A DNA stretch of 64,000 nt from Hyphomonadaceae bacterium (GTDB taxonomy: Bacteria > Pseudomonadota > Alphaproteobacteria > Caulobacterales > Aquidulcibacteraceae): NCBI GenBank assembly GCA_019753175.1, contig JAIELK010000008.1, positions 1-64,000 of the forward strand, written 5' to 3'. Below the pieces are notes generated by a model. That model was given only the letters and a program-made list of their open reading frames with translations. It searched no databases and was not told where the DNA came from. Both the position numbers and the translations under genes were made by a program. How positions within the stretch are numbered: position 1 is the stretch's first letter; each line of letters starts with the position of its first letter. Of the stretch, positions 14,290-23,261 are shown piece by piece.

Positions 14290-15018
14290 TCACGCGTCGC
14301 CAAAGTTCGTATGCAGGGTGCGAGGCTGGCTTTCGTCAGCGTCCGCACCGCCCAGTCCCCATCCGTTGGAGCGCCAGGAATCGGGCCAAGAGCCTGGAAC
14401 GATGGCGTGAAAACCCGCGAGGCGGCCGATCTCCGCCGCCCAGGCCGACGCCAAGCGCTCTTGAAGCAGGCAAGCGTGTATCACACGTTCGCGCCCCAAC
14501 GCCACGCCCAATTCCGCCTGATCGAAACAACCGACAAGGGCGGGCGGGCGGCTCCAGAGCCCAATATGGAGGCGCATCAGCTTTTCGCGACCCTCTGCGG
14601 CGCCATCGCTCGCCTCGATCAGCAGCAGCACCGGCCGGGCGCGGATCGCGGCCTCGACTTGAGTGGCGCCGAGGGCAATCGCGCCGGCTCGCCGGATCAA
14701 GCCGAGATTCGCAAGGCAGCGCTGACGCAGCAGACGCGCGGTCTGGTCTGCGAGATCGGCCGCGGCCTTCGCCGGCGCCTTGAACGCGCGCGAGAAAGCG
14801 CCCTTCGCTGCCGCCTGCTCGATGTGTTTGCGGCTCGCGCGCACCCACGCGCCGCGCCCCGGTAGCTTCGCCGCCACATCTGGAACGACGATCCCATCCG
14901 GACGCAACGCAAACCGGATGAGCTGCGTTTCCGGCAGCACCTCCTGGGTTGCGATGCAGCGCCGCTCTCTGCCGCGGCGCGCGGCCTCAGCTTCTATCTG
15001 GGAAGACGCTGGCGACAT
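14290..15018 (-). CDS. YlxR-type RNA-binding protein fused to an L7Ae-like domain
   Basis: The N-terminal third is a YlxR/DUF448 domain (RRGRERRCIATQEVLPE, LIRFALRPDG, PGRGAWV), and the middle is an L7Ae/L30e-like fold (CLANLGLIRRAGAIALGATQV, ARPVLLLIEASDG). In many alphaproteobacteria these two parts are fused as here, between nusA and infB. Proposed roles are RNA binding and modulation of RNase P or of transcription. The start at 15018 overlaps the end of nusA by 32 bases. It is co-transcribed with nusA and infB. Confidence 0.9.
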   Translation of the reverse strand: MSPASSQIEAEAARRGRERRCIATQEVLPETQLIRFALRPDGIVVPDVAAKLPGRGAWVRASRKHIEQAAAKGAFSRAFKAPAKAAADLADQTARLLRQRCLANLGLIRRAGAIALGATQVEAAIRARPVLLLIEASDGAAEGREKLMRLHIGLWSRPPALVGCFDQAELGVALGRERVIHACLLQERLASAWAAEIGRLAGFHAIVPGSWPDSWRSNGWGLGGADADESQPRTLHTNFGDA

Positions 15019-16657
15019 CGTCGGCGTCTCCTTCGGTTACGGTCTCAGCGACTTCCTCTTCCGGCGGCGCGTCGATCCAGCCAGCCGCGATGCGAGCGTT
15101 CAGGATCATGGCGTCGGCCTGTTCTTGGCTCAGGTCGAAGCCTTCGAGCATGCCCGGCTCGCGCACGCGCTCGCCGCCCTTGGTTTCAAACCAGCCGCGC
15201 AGATCATCGCCCGTGCAGCCAGCGAAATCTTCGAGCGTCTTCACGCCCTTCTCACCGAGCGCCACCAGCATTTGCAGCGAGGTCAGCGAACGCCCGAAGC
15301 CGGGGGCTTCGGCGAGCGCATCTTCCACGCCCAATGCCTTGCGGCGCGCATCGAGTTCAGAGAGCTGCCGCTCCAGATACTCGACTGCGCGCGCTTGCAG
15401 TTCTTCGGCGATTTCGTCGTTCAAGCCTTCGATTGCGGCCAGTTCCATCGGCTCGACGTAAGCGATTTCCTCGACGGTTTCGAAGCCTTCCGAGGCCAAG
15501 AGCTGGGCGAACATCTCGTCGACTTCGAGCGCCTTGATGAAGAGCTCGCTGCGCGTGGCGAACTCCTTCTGCCGGCGCTCGCTCTCTTCCGCTTCGGTCA
15601 GGATGTCGATCGACCAGCCGGTGAGTTGCGACGCAAGCCGCACGTTCTGGCCGCGGCGGCCGATGGCGAGCGACAGCTGCGCTTCGCCAACCACCACCTC
15701 CACGCGCCCCTCCTCGGGGTCGAGCACCACCTTGGTGACTTCCGCCGGCTGCAGCGCGTTGACGATGAAGGTGGCGGGATCGGGCGACCAGGGGATGATG
15801 TCGATCTTCTCGCCTTGCAGTTCGCCGACCACCGCCTGCACGCGCGCGCCGCGCATGCCGACGCAGGCGCCGACCGGATCGATCGACGAATCGTGGGAGA
15901 GCACCGCGATCTTGGCGCGTGAGCCAGGATCGCGCGCGGCGGCCTTGATCTCGATCACGCCTTCGTACACTTCCGGCACTTCCTGCGCGAACAGGCGGGC
16001 CATGAATTCCGGCTTGGCGCGCGACAGGAAAATTTGCGGGCCTTTGCTCTCGCGCCGTACGTCATAAATGTACGCGCGGGTGCGGTCGCCGACGCGCAGA
16101 TTTTCGCGCGGGATGCTCTCGGACTTACGGATCACGCCTTCGGCGCGGCCGAGATCGACGATCACATTGTAGAACTCGACGCGCTTGACCACGCCGTTGA
16201 TGATCTCGCCGACGCGATCCTTGTATTCACTATACTGCCGCTCGCGCTCGGCTTCGCGCACTTCGTGATTGATCACCTGCTTGGCGGTTTGCGCGGCGAC
16301 GCGCCCGAATTCGATTGGCGGCAAGCCTTCGGTGTATTCCTTGCCGACGAAGGCCTCCTTGTCGCTCTTCAGCGCCACGTTGAGCATGATGTCGGTCGAC
16401 GGGTTGAACGGGCGCGTCTCGGGATCGAGCACGCTCTCGTCCACCACCGTCATCACCCGCTTCAGCTCCATCTCGCCGGTCTTCGGATCGATAGTGGCGC
16501 GGATATCGTGCTCGGCGCCGTAGCGCGAGCGCGCGGCCTTCTGCAGCGCGTGCTCCATCGCCTGGATCACGATCTCTTTTTCGATCGATTTCTCGCGCGC
16601 GACTGCGTCGGCGATCTGCAGGATTTCCATCCGGTTTGCTGAAATGCCGGTGCTCAT
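14987..16657 (-). CDS. nusA: Transcription elongation/termination factor NusA
   Basis: Binds RNA polymerase and nascent RNA to control pausing, termination and antitermination. The 556-residue protein has the N-terminal polymerase-binding domain (residues 1-130), an S1 domain ([22 protein letters not shown]), two KH domains ([18 protein letters not shown] and [20 protein letters not shown]) and two C-terminal helix-hairpin-helix acidic repeats. Its start overlaps the rimP stop (four bases), the usual rimP-nusA coupling. Confidence 0.98.
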   Translation of the reverse strand: MSTGISANRMEILQIADAVAREKSIEKEIVIQAMEHALQKAARSRYGAEHDIRATIDPKTGEMELKRVMTVVDESVLDPETRPFNPSTDIMLNVALKSDKEAFVGKEYTEGLPPIEFGRVAAQTAKQVINHEVREAERERQYSEYKDRVGEIINGVVKRVEFYNVIVDLGRAEGVIRKSESIPRENLRVGDRTRAYIYDVRRESKGPQIFLSRAKPEFMARLFAQEVPEVYEGVIEIKAAARDPGSRAKIAVLSHDSSIDPVGACVGMRGARVQAVVGELQGEKIDIIPWSPDPATFIVNALQPAEVTKVVLDPEEGRVEVVVGEAQLSLAIGRRGQNVRLASQLTGWSIDILTEAEESERRQKEFATRSELFIKALEVDEMFAQLLASEGFETVEEIAYVEPMELAAIEGLNDEIAEELQARAVEYLERQLSELDARRKALGVEDALAEAPGFGRSLTSLQMLVALGEKGVKTLEDFAGCTGDDLRGWFETKGGERVREPGMLEGFDLSQEQADAMILNARIAAGWIDAPPEEEVAETVTEGDADDVASVFPDRS

Positions 16658-17181
16658 GTGTCTTTCCCTTCGGTATTGTCTCGCTCCGCCGCTTCCGCGG
16701 CCTTGGCGCGCTTCAAATCTTCCTCGATCAGCTTGTCGGTCAGCACCAGGCGCGCCTCCGACAAGGTCGCAAACGGTAGGCGTACATCCTCGCCCTCCAT
16801 GGCAAGCACGATGACATCGCCCTCGACCGCCTTGATCACGCCCTTGTAGCGGCGGCGATTGTCGATCATCGCCGCGGTTTCGAGCTTAGCCTCGTGGCCG
16901 ATGAAGCGCTGAAAATCTTCCAGGCTTATCAGCGGCCGATCAATGCCGGGCGAGGAGACCTCAAGGTCGTACTCGCCCTGGATCGGGTCTTCGAGGTCGA
17001 ACACCGGCGACAGCGCCCGCGACAACCGCCCGCAATCGTCGATGCCCATGTGTCCATCGCTCAGGCGTTCGGCCATGATCTGCAGCCGCTTGCGGCGATT
17101 GCCGGAGAGCCGCACGCGCACGATCCGATAGCCCAGGCCCGCGGCCGTCGGCTCGATCAGCGCGATCACGCGTTCTTCCAC
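16654..17181 (-). CDS. rimP: Ribosome maturation factor RimP
   Basis: A 30S subunit assembly factor. Conserved segments are GLGYRIVRVRLSGNRRKRLQIM, which I read in two parts, and YDLEVSSPGIDRPL. The frame is open up to 17397, but the 5' part contains a terminator hairpin on this strand, so I place the start after it, at GTG 17181 (VEERVIALIEPTAAGLGYRIV), giving 175 residues; no clear ribosome binding site is seen and TTG 17220 is the alternative. It is the first gene of the operon that runs to pnp. Confidence 0.88.
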   Translation of the reverse strand: MEERVIALIEPTAAGLGYRIVRVRLSGNRRKRLQIMAERLSDGHMGIDDCGRLSRALSPVFDLEDPIQGEYDLEVSSPGIDRPLISLEDFQRFIGHEAKLETAAMIDNRRRYKGVIKAVEGDVIVLAMEGEDVRLPFATLSEARLVLTDKLIEEDLKRAKAAEAAERDNTEGKDT

Positions 17182-17215
17182 TGGGTTCGTCGCGCGCAGA
17201 GCGGGCTCCCGGCTA

Positions 17216-17249
17216 AACAAAAAGCGGCGGAGCCCGGGGCCCCGCCGCT
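17216..17249 (-). terminator. Terminator hairpin in the rimP leader (possible attenuator)
   Basis: On the minus strand an 8-bp stem (AGCGGCGG with CCGCCGCT, 17223-17230 and 17242-17249) with a GC-rich inner part is followed directly by TTTTTGTTT. It lies between the promoter at 17288-17316 and rimP, so it could act as a leader terminator controlling the whole rimP-to-pnp operon. Confidence 0.65.
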
Positions 17250-17287
17250 GAACCCTCATCGAGGGCATCAGCGATGTAACGGGAGGG

Positions 17288-17316
17288 AATATAGCCGCTC
17301 CGAAAGCGATTGTCAG
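17288..17316 (-). promoter_or_regulatory. Promoter of the rimP-nusA-infB operon
   Basis: Minus strand -35 CTGACA (17311-17316), 17-base spacer, -10 TATATT (17288-17293). The predicted start lies about 30 bases before the leader hairpin. A related copy of this promoter and of its downstream sequence (CATCGCTGATGCC) is present at 18350-18402. Confidence 0.6.
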
Positions 17317-17386
17317 CCCCCTCCATGCGGGTTGCGGGAAACCCTGTGCTTGACGCAGCCAGCGCAGGGGCGGACGGCTGAACGCC

Positions 17387-18220
17387 GTGCTGCCCAACCC
17401 TTTCCTTAACGCGCGTCGCCAACTCCGAAACGGCTGGTGGATCGCGCTGTTCTTCTTCGTCCTGACGGCGCTGCTTTTCCCCTTGATCTTGATGTCACGG
17501 GAGAACGGGGCCGGCGTTCCGCTCTACCAGCAAGCGGCGATCGTGTTGGCGGCGTCCCTGCTCTGTCAGGCGCTGCGGCGGCGGCCGATCGCGGAGCTTG
17601 TCGGCGCATTCAACTGGAAATGGCCGATGCATCTGCTGCTCGGCTTGGCCGGTGGCGGATTGTTGATGGCGGTCCCGGCCTTGCTGCTGGCGGCGGCGGG
17701 CCTGATCAGTTGGCGCGTCAATCCCGATTGGAGCAGCGCGCTGGGCGCAACGCTATTGGCGCTGGCGGCAGCGGCGGCAACTGAGGAATTGCTATTCCGC
17801 GGCTTTCTCTTTCAACGCTTGATCGACGGCATAGGCGCATGGCCCGCGCAAATGATCATCGCCGCTTTGTTCACGCTCACCCATTCAGACGCGCTCGTCG
17901 AAATCGGCGCGCTTGGCGCTCTTGCAGGCGCGAACATTTTCGTTGCCTCAATCCTATTCGGCTTGGCCTATCTGCGCACACGCAGCCTCGCTCTCCCGCT
18001 CGGTCTCCACTTCGCCGCCAACGCGATGCAAGGGCCGGTGCTCGGTTTCGGCGTGAGCGGCACCGGCGCGCCGGGCTTGTTGATGCCGACGATGCAGGAT
18101 GCTTCGGCTTGGTTGACCGGCGGCGCGTTTGGCCTGGAAGCGAGCGCGCCTGGATTTGTTTGCGTCGTCGCGTTGACCCTGGCGCTTTGGATCTGGCGGC
18201 CGAAAAGCGCTGAAGCCTAA
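17387..18220 (+). CDS. CPBP family intramembrane metalloprotease
   Basis: A 277-residue protein with about seven to eight hydrophobic segments and the CPBP/Rce1-like motif EELLFRGFLFQRL near residue 130, with later conserved positions FTLTHSD and GLHFAANAMQG that supply the zinc-coordinating histidines. Members cleave peptides in the membrane, but the substrate here is unknown. The start is a GTG at 17387. It is transcribed divergently from rimP, and its 3' end overlaps a short minus-strand frame that resembles the trmB tail. Confidence 0.9.
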   Translation: MLPNPFLNARRQLRNGWWIALFFFVLTALLFPLILMSRENGAGVPLYQQAAIVLAASLLCQALRRRPIAELVGAFNWKWPMHLLLGLAGGGLLMAVPALLLAAAGLISWRVNPDWSSALGATLLALAAAAATEELLFRGFLFQRLIDGIGAWPAQMIIAALFTLTHSDALVEIGALGALAGANIFVASILFGLAYLRTRSLALPLGLHFAANAMQGPVLGFGVSGTGAPGLLMPTMQDASAWLTGGAFGLEASAPGFVCVVALTLALWIWRPKSAEA

Positions 18221-18336
18221 AGGCGCGCAAACCGCAACCACACCGGCGCGCAATCCCCGAGTCGCGTGCGCCAACTTCGACGTGCTTTGATACTCCGGTC
18301 GGCGAGGTGCAGACCGTCGAACAGCGACACGATCAT
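18217..18336 (-). pseudogene. Short ORF carrying a duplicated trmB C-terminus
   Basis: A 39-codon frame from ATG 18336 whose last residues, LGDCAPVWLRFARL, nearly repeat the last residues of TrmB (LGDCAPVWLRFVRLSR, encoded near 18815-18865). The DNA at 18222-18250 is likewise nearly identical to the trmB 3' end at 18828-18855. It follows its own promoter-like sequence at 18374-18402. I read it as a tail fragment left by a partial duplication rather than as a functional protein, although a small translated peptide cannot be excluded. Confidence 0.5.
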
Positions 18337-18373
18337 CGCTTCTTCGAGAGGCATCAGCGATGTGTTGGGTGGG

Positions 18374-18402
18374 GATATTGCGGGTTCAGTGCCGCTTGTC
18401 AG
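18374..18402 (-). promoter_or_regulatory. Promoter-like sequence duplicated from the rimP promoter
   Basis: Minus strand CTGACA (18397-18402), 17-base spacer, AATATC (18374-18379), followed by CATCGCTGATGCC as in the rimP promoter region at 17263-17316. The two regions align over about 60 bases with scattered changes. It would drive the short trmB-tail frame. Confidence 0.45.
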
Positions 18403-18408
18403 CCCCTT

Positions 18409-18798
18409 CTAAAGCCCTCGCACCCAGACATAGTTCACTTGCAGCTCTTTGGAAAAGAACGTCGGGCCGCCGAACAAGAAGAAGGTCGGAGGGCCGGGGA
18501 CGAAATGCCTTTCGAAGCTGGTTGTGGTGAGGCTCGGCGCCTCATAATCAGTGAGGTAAATCCAGTTCGCCTCTAATCGCCAACCACCCCGTTGTTGTCG
18601 GCGCCCACCTTGCACACGCCAAGAGTGAAAGTAGACCTTGCTGGGGTAAAGGGCTAATCGCTCACTGATGAGACTTCCCTCAGCACGATAATGACCTGCC
18701 AATTCAGAAGCGTCATAGAAAAACTGACACGCGCTGAGAGCCAACGGCGATAGCATCACTGCCGGCAGTAGGGCGCGCCGTGTTGCGACCGGTCTCAC
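18409..18798 (-). CDS. Predicted lipoprotein of unknown function
   Basis: A 129-residue protein with an N-terminal signal and lipobox (ALSAC, near residue 24), then a beta-rich mature domain with many Tyr, Phe and Trp residues (WIYLTDYEAPSL, FVPGPPTFFLFGGP). It begins 9 bases after the trmB stop on the same strand. The DNA is somewhat lower in GC than its neighbours. The family is not recognised; periplasmic or outer-membrane attachment is inferred from the lipobox only. Confidence 0.7.
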   Translation of the reverse strand: MRPVATRRALLPAVMLSPLALSACQFFYDASELAGHYRAEGSLISERLALYPSKVYFHSWRVQGGRRQQRGGWRLEANWIYLTDYEAPSLTTTSFERHFVPGPPTFFLFGGPTFFSKELQVNYVWVRGL

Positions 18799-18807
18799 TC
18801 AACTTTG

Positions 18808-19581
18808 TTAGCGCGATAGCCTGACAAACCGCAACCACACCGGCGCGCAATCGCCCAGCTTCTTCGTTTCATAGCGCGTCGTCACATGCCCCGGCCACGG
18901 CTTACGCCAATCGTCGGCGCGTTCGGCCAGCCACGCAAAACGCGCATCGCGCGTGAAGAGCCACAGCGTCCACTCGGCATAGTTCGCCCAGTCGGTGGCG
19001 AAGCGCACTTCTCCGCCGGGCTTCAGCACGCGCGCCAACGCATCAAGAAGTTCAGGCTGGATCAGCCGGCGTTTGTGGTGCCGCGCTTTCGGCCACGGAT
19101 CAGGGAAGAGGATGTAGACGAGATCAAGCGACGCCTCCGGCAACCGTGCGATCACATCGCGCGCGTCGCCCATGTGCAGGCGGATGTTGGTCGCGCCGCT
19201 GTCCTCGATGTGCCGCAAGCACGACGCAACGCCGTTCACGAACGGCTCGACGCCGATGAAGCGCGCTTCCGGGTGCGCAACCGCCTGCGCGACCAGATGC
19301 TCGCCGCCGCCAAAGCCGATTTCGAGTGCCGTTCCCCCTCCCCTACAAGGGGAGGGGGTTAGGGGGTGGGGCGACACTCCGATCGTCGATGCACGCACAT
19401 TCGTCACCCCCACCCCTGGCCCCTCCCCCCTCCAGGGGGAGGGGAACAGCGCGTCCACCTCAATCGTCCCTTCCGCCGGCACCGCGAGATGGGGCAGCAG
19501 CGTCTCCAGCAGCCCCGCCTGGCGCGGCTTCAGCGCCCGCGCCTTGATCCGTCCGTAACTGCGCAGCGGCCGTTCGCTCAC
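18808..19581 (-). CDS. trmB: tRNA (guanine-N7-)-methyltransferase with an in-frame repeat insertion
   Basis: Methylates G46 in the variable loop of tRNAs using S-adenosylmethionine. The SAM-binding motif LEIGFGGGEHL and the TrmB signature FPDPWPKARHHKRRL are intact. The GTG start at 19581 overlaps the stop of the upstream 65-codon gene (GTGA). Between EVDAL and LEIGFGGG the protein contains about 40 extra residues rich in Pro, Gly and Ser (such as GVSPHPLTPSPCRGGG), encoded by the REP-like element at 19331-19446. The frame stays open, so the enzyme may be functional with a surface loop. Confidence 0.92.
   Translation of the reverse strand: MSERPLRSYGRIKARALKPRQAGLLETLLPHLAVPAEGTIEVDALFPSPWRGEGPGVGVTNVRASTIGVSPHPLTPSPCRGGGTALEIGFGGGEHLVAQAVAHPEARFIGVEPFVNGVASCLRHIEDSGATNIRLHMGDARDVIARLPEASLDLVYILFPDPWPKARHHKRRLIQPELLDALARVLKPGGEVRFATDWANYAEWTLWLFTRDARFAWLAERADDWRKPWPGHVTTRYETKKLGDCAPVWLRFVRLSR
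19331..19446. repeat. REP-like element inserted in the trmB coding region
   Basis: An element bounded by GTTCCCC and GGGGAAC, with two inverted GC-rich halves: CCCCCTCCCC/GGGGAGGGGG followed by AGGGGGTGGGG, and the reverse arrangement at 19405-19446. It has the same design as 9262-9402, with a different spacer of about 30 bases. It is translated in frame as part of TrmB. Confidence 0.85.
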
Positions 19582-19775
19582 TGCACCGCGCCCACGCACA
19601 CCCCGGGCGCAGTCCAGGCGCCGCCAGCGTCCAGGCAGGCGTTCACCGCGAAGAAGTCGCGCGCATACCAGCCCGCCACCACCCCCACCGCGAGAAACAC
19701 GATCGCCGCCAGCCACACGAGCGGTCGCCCTTTTCGCTTCGGCGGCTCGATCACCACGTCTTTCGGTCCTGTCAT
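19578..19775 (-). CDS. Small single-pass membrane protein upstream of trmB
   Basis: A 65-residue protein beginning MTGPKDVVIEPPKRKGRPL, then one hydrophobic segment (VWLAAIVFLAVGVVAGWYA) and a short periplasmic tail with two cysteines (NACLDAGGAW and GVCVGAVQ). The positive residues before the segment predict an inside N-terminus. Its stop overlaps the trmB GTG, implying coupled translation. No function is known to me; the tail resembles the small Cys-containing membrane proteins common in Caulobacterales. Confidence 0.65.
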   Translation of the reverse strand: MTGPKDVVIEPPKRKGRPLVWLAAIVFLAVGVVAGWYARDFFAVNACLDAGGAWTAPGVCVGAVQ

Positions 19776-19858
19776 TGCCGCACCTGCCCTGATGTGAACT
19801 CGCGCCCGCTTCTTATATCTGCTAGCCGACAGCAGAACACCGACAACGGAGGCCGATG

Positions 19859-21289
19859 ATGCGCGAGAAGCTCAATTTCTATATCGACGGCAAATGGGTC
19901 GCGCCGGCCAAGCCGCGCACGCATGACGTGATCAACCCTGCCAACGAGGAGCCGTGCGGGCGCATTTCGCTAGGCTCGGCCGAGGACGTGAACAAGGCTG
20001 TTGCCGCGGCCAAGCGCGCGTTCGACACCTGGTCGCAGACCAGCGTCGATGAGCGCAAAGCCTATCTCGACAAGATTATCGGCATCTATCAACGCCGCAT
20101 GGCCGAGATGGCCGAGACCATCTCGATGGAAATGGGCGCGCCGATGCCGCTGGCGCAAAGCTCGCAAGCGCCGGCTGGCCTGGGCTACCTGATGGACGCG
20201 CGCAAACAGCTCGATGAATTCCAATTTGAGAGCGATTACGGCAATGGCCGCCGCATTCTCAAGGAGCCGATCGGCGTCGTCGGCATGATCACGCCGTGGA
20301 ACTGGCCGCAAAACCAGATTTGCGCCAAAGTCGGCCCGGCGATCGCCGCCGGCTGCACCATGGTGCTGAAGCCCTCTGAACTGGCGCCGCTGAACGCGGT
20401 GCTGTTCGCCGAGATCGTCGACGAGGCCGGCCTGCCGCCGGGCGTGTTCAACCTCGTCAACGGCGACGGGCCTGGTGTGGGCGCGGCGCTCTCGGCGCAC
20501 CCCGATGTCGACATGATGAGCTTCACCGGCTCGACCCGCGCCGGTCAGTCGGTGATGGAGAATTGCGCCAGGGGCATCAAGAAGGTGGCGCTCGAACTGG
20601 GCGGCAAGAGCCCCAACATCATCCTCGACGACGCTGAGCTGCCAAAGGCGGTAGCGCGCGGCATGCTCCACATGGCCAACAACACCGGTCAAAGCTGCAA
20701 CGCTCCCTCGCGCATGCTGGCGCCGAAGGCGAAGTACGCAGAAGTTGTACAAATCGCCGCCGAGACCGCGAAGTCGATCAAGGTGCAGGCGCCGGACCAA
20801 GCGGAAAAGGGCGCCATCGGGCCGCTCGCGAACGCCAACCAATTCCAGAAAGTGCAGTCGCTGATCCAAAAGGGCATCGACGAAGGCGCGCGCGTCGCCG
20901 CGGGCGGTGTCGGCCGTCCCGACGGCTTCAACCGCGGCTATTACGTCAAGCCCACCGTGTTTGCCGACGTGAACAACGACATGACGATCGCGCGCGAAGA
21001 GATTTTCGGGCCGGTGCTGGTGGTGATTCCCTACGAAACGGAAGCAGACGCGATCCGCATCGCCAACGATACGCCTTACGGGTTGGCGGCCTACGTGCAA
21101 GGCTCGCAGGAGCGCGCCCGCAAGGTGGCGAAGAAACTGCGCGCCGGCAATGTGCACATCAATGGCGCCTTCGGCGGCATGGGCACGCCGTTCGGCGGCT
21201 ACAAGCAATCGGGTTTGGGCCGCGAAGGCGGACACTTTGGGCTTGAAGAATTCCTGGAAGTGAAGGCCGCGATCGGTTGGGGCGAGTAG
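19859..21289 (+). CDS. NAD(P)-dependent aldehyde dehydrogenase family protein
   Basis: Oxidises an aldehyde to the acid; substrate not predictable. The about 476-residue protein has the Rossmann motif [11 protein letters not shown], the general base Glu in [12 protein letters not shown] near residue 243, and the nucleophile Cys in [12 protein letters not shown] near residue 277. PWNWPQNQ is the usual cofactor-site motif. Two ATGs are in tandem (19856 and 19859); GGAGG at 19848-19852 fits the second better. No partner gene is evident; the next gene is a hypothetical. Confidence 0.95.
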   Translation: MREKLNFYIDGKWVAPAKPRTHDVINPANEEPCGRISLGSAEDVNKAVAAAKRAFDTWSQTSVDERKAYLDKIIGIYQRRMAEMAETISMEMGAPMPLAQSSQAPAGLGYLMDARKQLDEFQFESDYGNGRRILKEPIGVVGMITPWNWPQNQICAKVGPAIAAGCTMVLKPSELAPLNAVLFAEIVDEAGLPPGVFNLVNGDGPGVGAALSAHPDVDMMSFTGSTRAGQSVMENCARGIKKVALELGGKSPNIILDDAELPKAVARGMLHMANNTGQSCNAPSRMLAPKAKYAEVVQIAAETAKSIKVQAPDQAEKGAIGPLANANQFQKVQSLIQKGIDEGARVAAGGVGRPDGFNRGYYVKPTVFADVNNDMTIAREEIFGPVLVVIPYETEADAIRIANDTPYGLAAYVQGSQERARKVAKKLRAGNVHINGAFGGMGTPFGGYKQSGLGREGGHFGLEEFLEVKAAIGWGE

Positions 21290-21354
21290 CTCGTAAACCC
21301 TTTCGCAACGCCTCTTTCACCCAGCGTTATCCCTAAGCGCGGATAAGGACGGCG

Positions 21355-21891
21355 ATGACCTCGCCGTCCGATTCGTTCTCGGCGTCCTTCGACGCCATCG
21401 CGCTCGACGCGACAACCGCGCCCTCCGCGGCGGCGATCGAGGCTGCGCTCAGCGCCTGCGCTTCGCATGACGCGCCGGGGTTCTATCTTCTGGACGACGC
21501 CGATGGCCGCTTCTGCATCGACCGCGATTTCGGCGTCGTCTCGCTGCGGAGCGAGACCATTCTTGAAGCCGAGCGCGATCGTGTGCACGTCGCGCGCCTC
21601 CTTGTGATCGAGCATTCGGGTGAGCGCTACGAGCTGGCGCTCAGGTTGAAACTGACCGGCATGGTGCCGCAAGCGGTGGTCGCGGACGACAAGGCGCGGC
21701 CGGCTGCGACGCCGTGGCCGCAATTTCGGGCCTGGGAATACTCTACGCTCGCCGATCGGTTCGCGGACGAGCGCGCCGCATTCGGCGCGCTGCTGATGTG
21801 GCCGCTGCCGGCGCAAGCGGACCAGGCGGCGGATTTGTCGCTTGCCTACCCGCTTGCTTCGGCTGCCCGCGACGCCGTTTGGGCGCCCTGA
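21355..21891 (+). CDS. Hypothetical protein
   Basis: A 178-residue soluble protein, acidic and Ala-rich, with a beta-rich centre (GFYLLDDADGRFCIDRDFGVVSL followed by ERYELALRLKLTGMVPQ) and a helical C-terminus containing FADERAAFGALLMWPLP. The DADG and DRDFGVV segments recall a cadherin-like or short beta-propeller turn, but I cannot assign a family. It lies between the aldehyde dehydrogenase and the PLP enzyme on the same strand, with 64 and 83 base gaps. Confidence 0.55.
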   Translation: MTSPSDSFSASFDAIALDATTAPSAAAIEAALSACASHDAPGFYLLDDADGRFCIDRDFGVVSLRSETILEAERDRVHVARLLVIEHSGERYELALRLKLTGMVPQAVVADDKARPAATPWPQFRAWEYSTLADRFADERAAFGALLMWPLPAQADQAADLSLAYPLASAARDAVWAP

Positions 21892-21974
21892 ACACGCGCT
21901 TTGCCGCTGCGCCATTGAAAAACGCCGCCAACGGGATCAGAACGGCGCACACCAAGCTGTTCAGGAGCACCCGC

Positions 21975-23255
21975 GTGGCGGAGAAAAAATGGCGCAAGCG
22001 CACGATCGGCAATCGCGCGCTCAAGCCCGAAACGCTGATGATGGGCTACGGCTACGATCCGATGTTGTCGGAAGGGTCGCTGAAGCCGCCGCAATTCCAG
22101 ACCTCGACCTTCGTGTTCCGCTCGGCCGAGGACGGCAAGAACTTCTTCGCCACCATGCAAGGCCGGCGCAAGATGGGGCCGGACGAAGAGCCGGGCCTCA
22201 TCTATTCACGGTTCAACAATCCCAATCTCGAAGTGGTCGAGGATCGCCTGGCGCTGTGGGATGAAGCGGAGGCTGCGCTGTTGTTTGCTTCAGGCATGGC
22301 GGCGATCTCGACGGCGCTGCTCGCCTTTCTGCGTCCCGGCGACGTGATCTTGCAGAGTCGGCCGATCTATGGCGGCACCGAAACGCTGATCCATTCCATC
22401 CTGCCCGAGTTCGGCGTCAGCCAGGTCGCATTCGAGGCGGAGCACGGCGCGGAAGAGATGATGAAGGCTGCCGAAGAGGCCAGGAAGAAAGGCCGCGTCG
22501 GCGCTGTTTTCATCGAAACGCCGGCGAACCCGACCAATGCGCTGGTCGACATTCAAGCGGCGCGGCGCGTCTCGGAGAGTCTCGCCCACGAAGGCAAGCG
22601 CCCTCCCGTCATTGTCGACAATACCATGCTGGGGCCTGTCTACTCGCAGCCGCTCACTCTCGGCGCCGACATCGTGGTGATGTCGCTGACCAAGTATGTT
22701 GGCGGACACTCAGACCTGATTGCGGGCGGCGCGTCCGGCTCCAAGGCGATGCTGGCCCCGGTGCGCCGCATGCGCTCGACGCTCGGCACGATGGCTGACA
22801 CCCACACCGCTTGGCTGTTGATGCGTTCGCTGGAAACGCTGAAGCTCCGAATGGAAGCGGGCGCCGCGAACGCCAAGAAGGTGGCGGAGTTTCTGCGCGA
22901 TCATCCCAAGATCGAAAACGTTTGGTTTCTCGACTTTCTGCCCAAGGATCATCCGGACCGGCCGGTCCACGAACGTCAGAACAAGAGCGCGGGCTCCACT
23001 TTTTCATTCGAAGTAAAGGGCGGGGAAGCCGCTGCCTTCCGCGTGCTCGACAAGCTCGAAGTGATCAAGCTCGCAGTCAGCCTCGGCGGCACCGAGACGC
23101 TTGCTTCTCACCCGGCGGCGATGACGCATTCGGGCATGCCGGCGGAGGAACTGGCGAAGTACTCGATCACGCCAGGGCTCATCCGCATCTCGATCGGCAT
23201 CGAGGATGCGGATGACTTGATCGCCGATCTCGCGCAGGCGCTGGACGCTGCGTGA
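21975..23255 (+). CDS. Cystathionine gamma-synthase/methionine gamma-lyase family PLP enzyme
   Basis: A fold-type I PLP enzyme of Cys/Met metabolism. The Schiff-base lysine is in VVMSLTKYVGGHSDLIAGG near residue 240, and ASGMAAISTALLAFL and YSRFNNPNLEVVEDRLA are family motifs. The GTG at 21975 is preceded by AGGAG at seven bases, giving 426 residues; the open frame extends much further upstream but in the reading frame shadowing the previous gene. Whether it forms cystathionine or cleaves methionine cannot be decided from sequence alone. Confidence 0.93.
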   Translation: MAEKKWRKRTIGNRALKPETLMMGYGYDPMLSEGSLKPPQFQTSTFVFRSAEDGKNFFATMQGRRKMGPDEEPGLIYSRFNNPNLEVVEDRLALWDEAEAALLFASGMAAISTALLAFLRPGDVILQSRPIYGGTETLIHSILPEFGVSQVAFEAEHGAEEMMKAAEEARKKGRVGAVFIETPANPTNALVDIQAARRVSESLAHEGKRPPVIVDNTMLGPVYSQPLTLGADIVVMSLTKYVGGHSDLIAGGASGSKAMLAPVRRMRSTLGTMADTHTAWLLMRSLETLKLRMEAGAANAKKVAEFLRDHPKIENVWFLDFLPKDHPDRPVHERQNKSAGSTFSFEVKGGEAAAFRVLDKLEVIKLAVSLGGTETLASHPAAMTHSGMPAEELAKYSITPGLIRISIGIEDADDLIADLAQALDAA

Positions 23256-23261
23256 AGCGGC

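Noticed and set aside
19323-19446. Insertion sequence in trmB
   Set aside because: Only about 116 bases, no transposase, and the design equals the intergenic repeat at 9262-9402, so a REP-like element is the better reading.
19970-21235. 421-codon open frame opposite the aldehyde dehydrogenase
   Set aside because: Antisense shadow; the plus-strand frame has the catalytic Glu and Cys motifs and a ribosome binding site.
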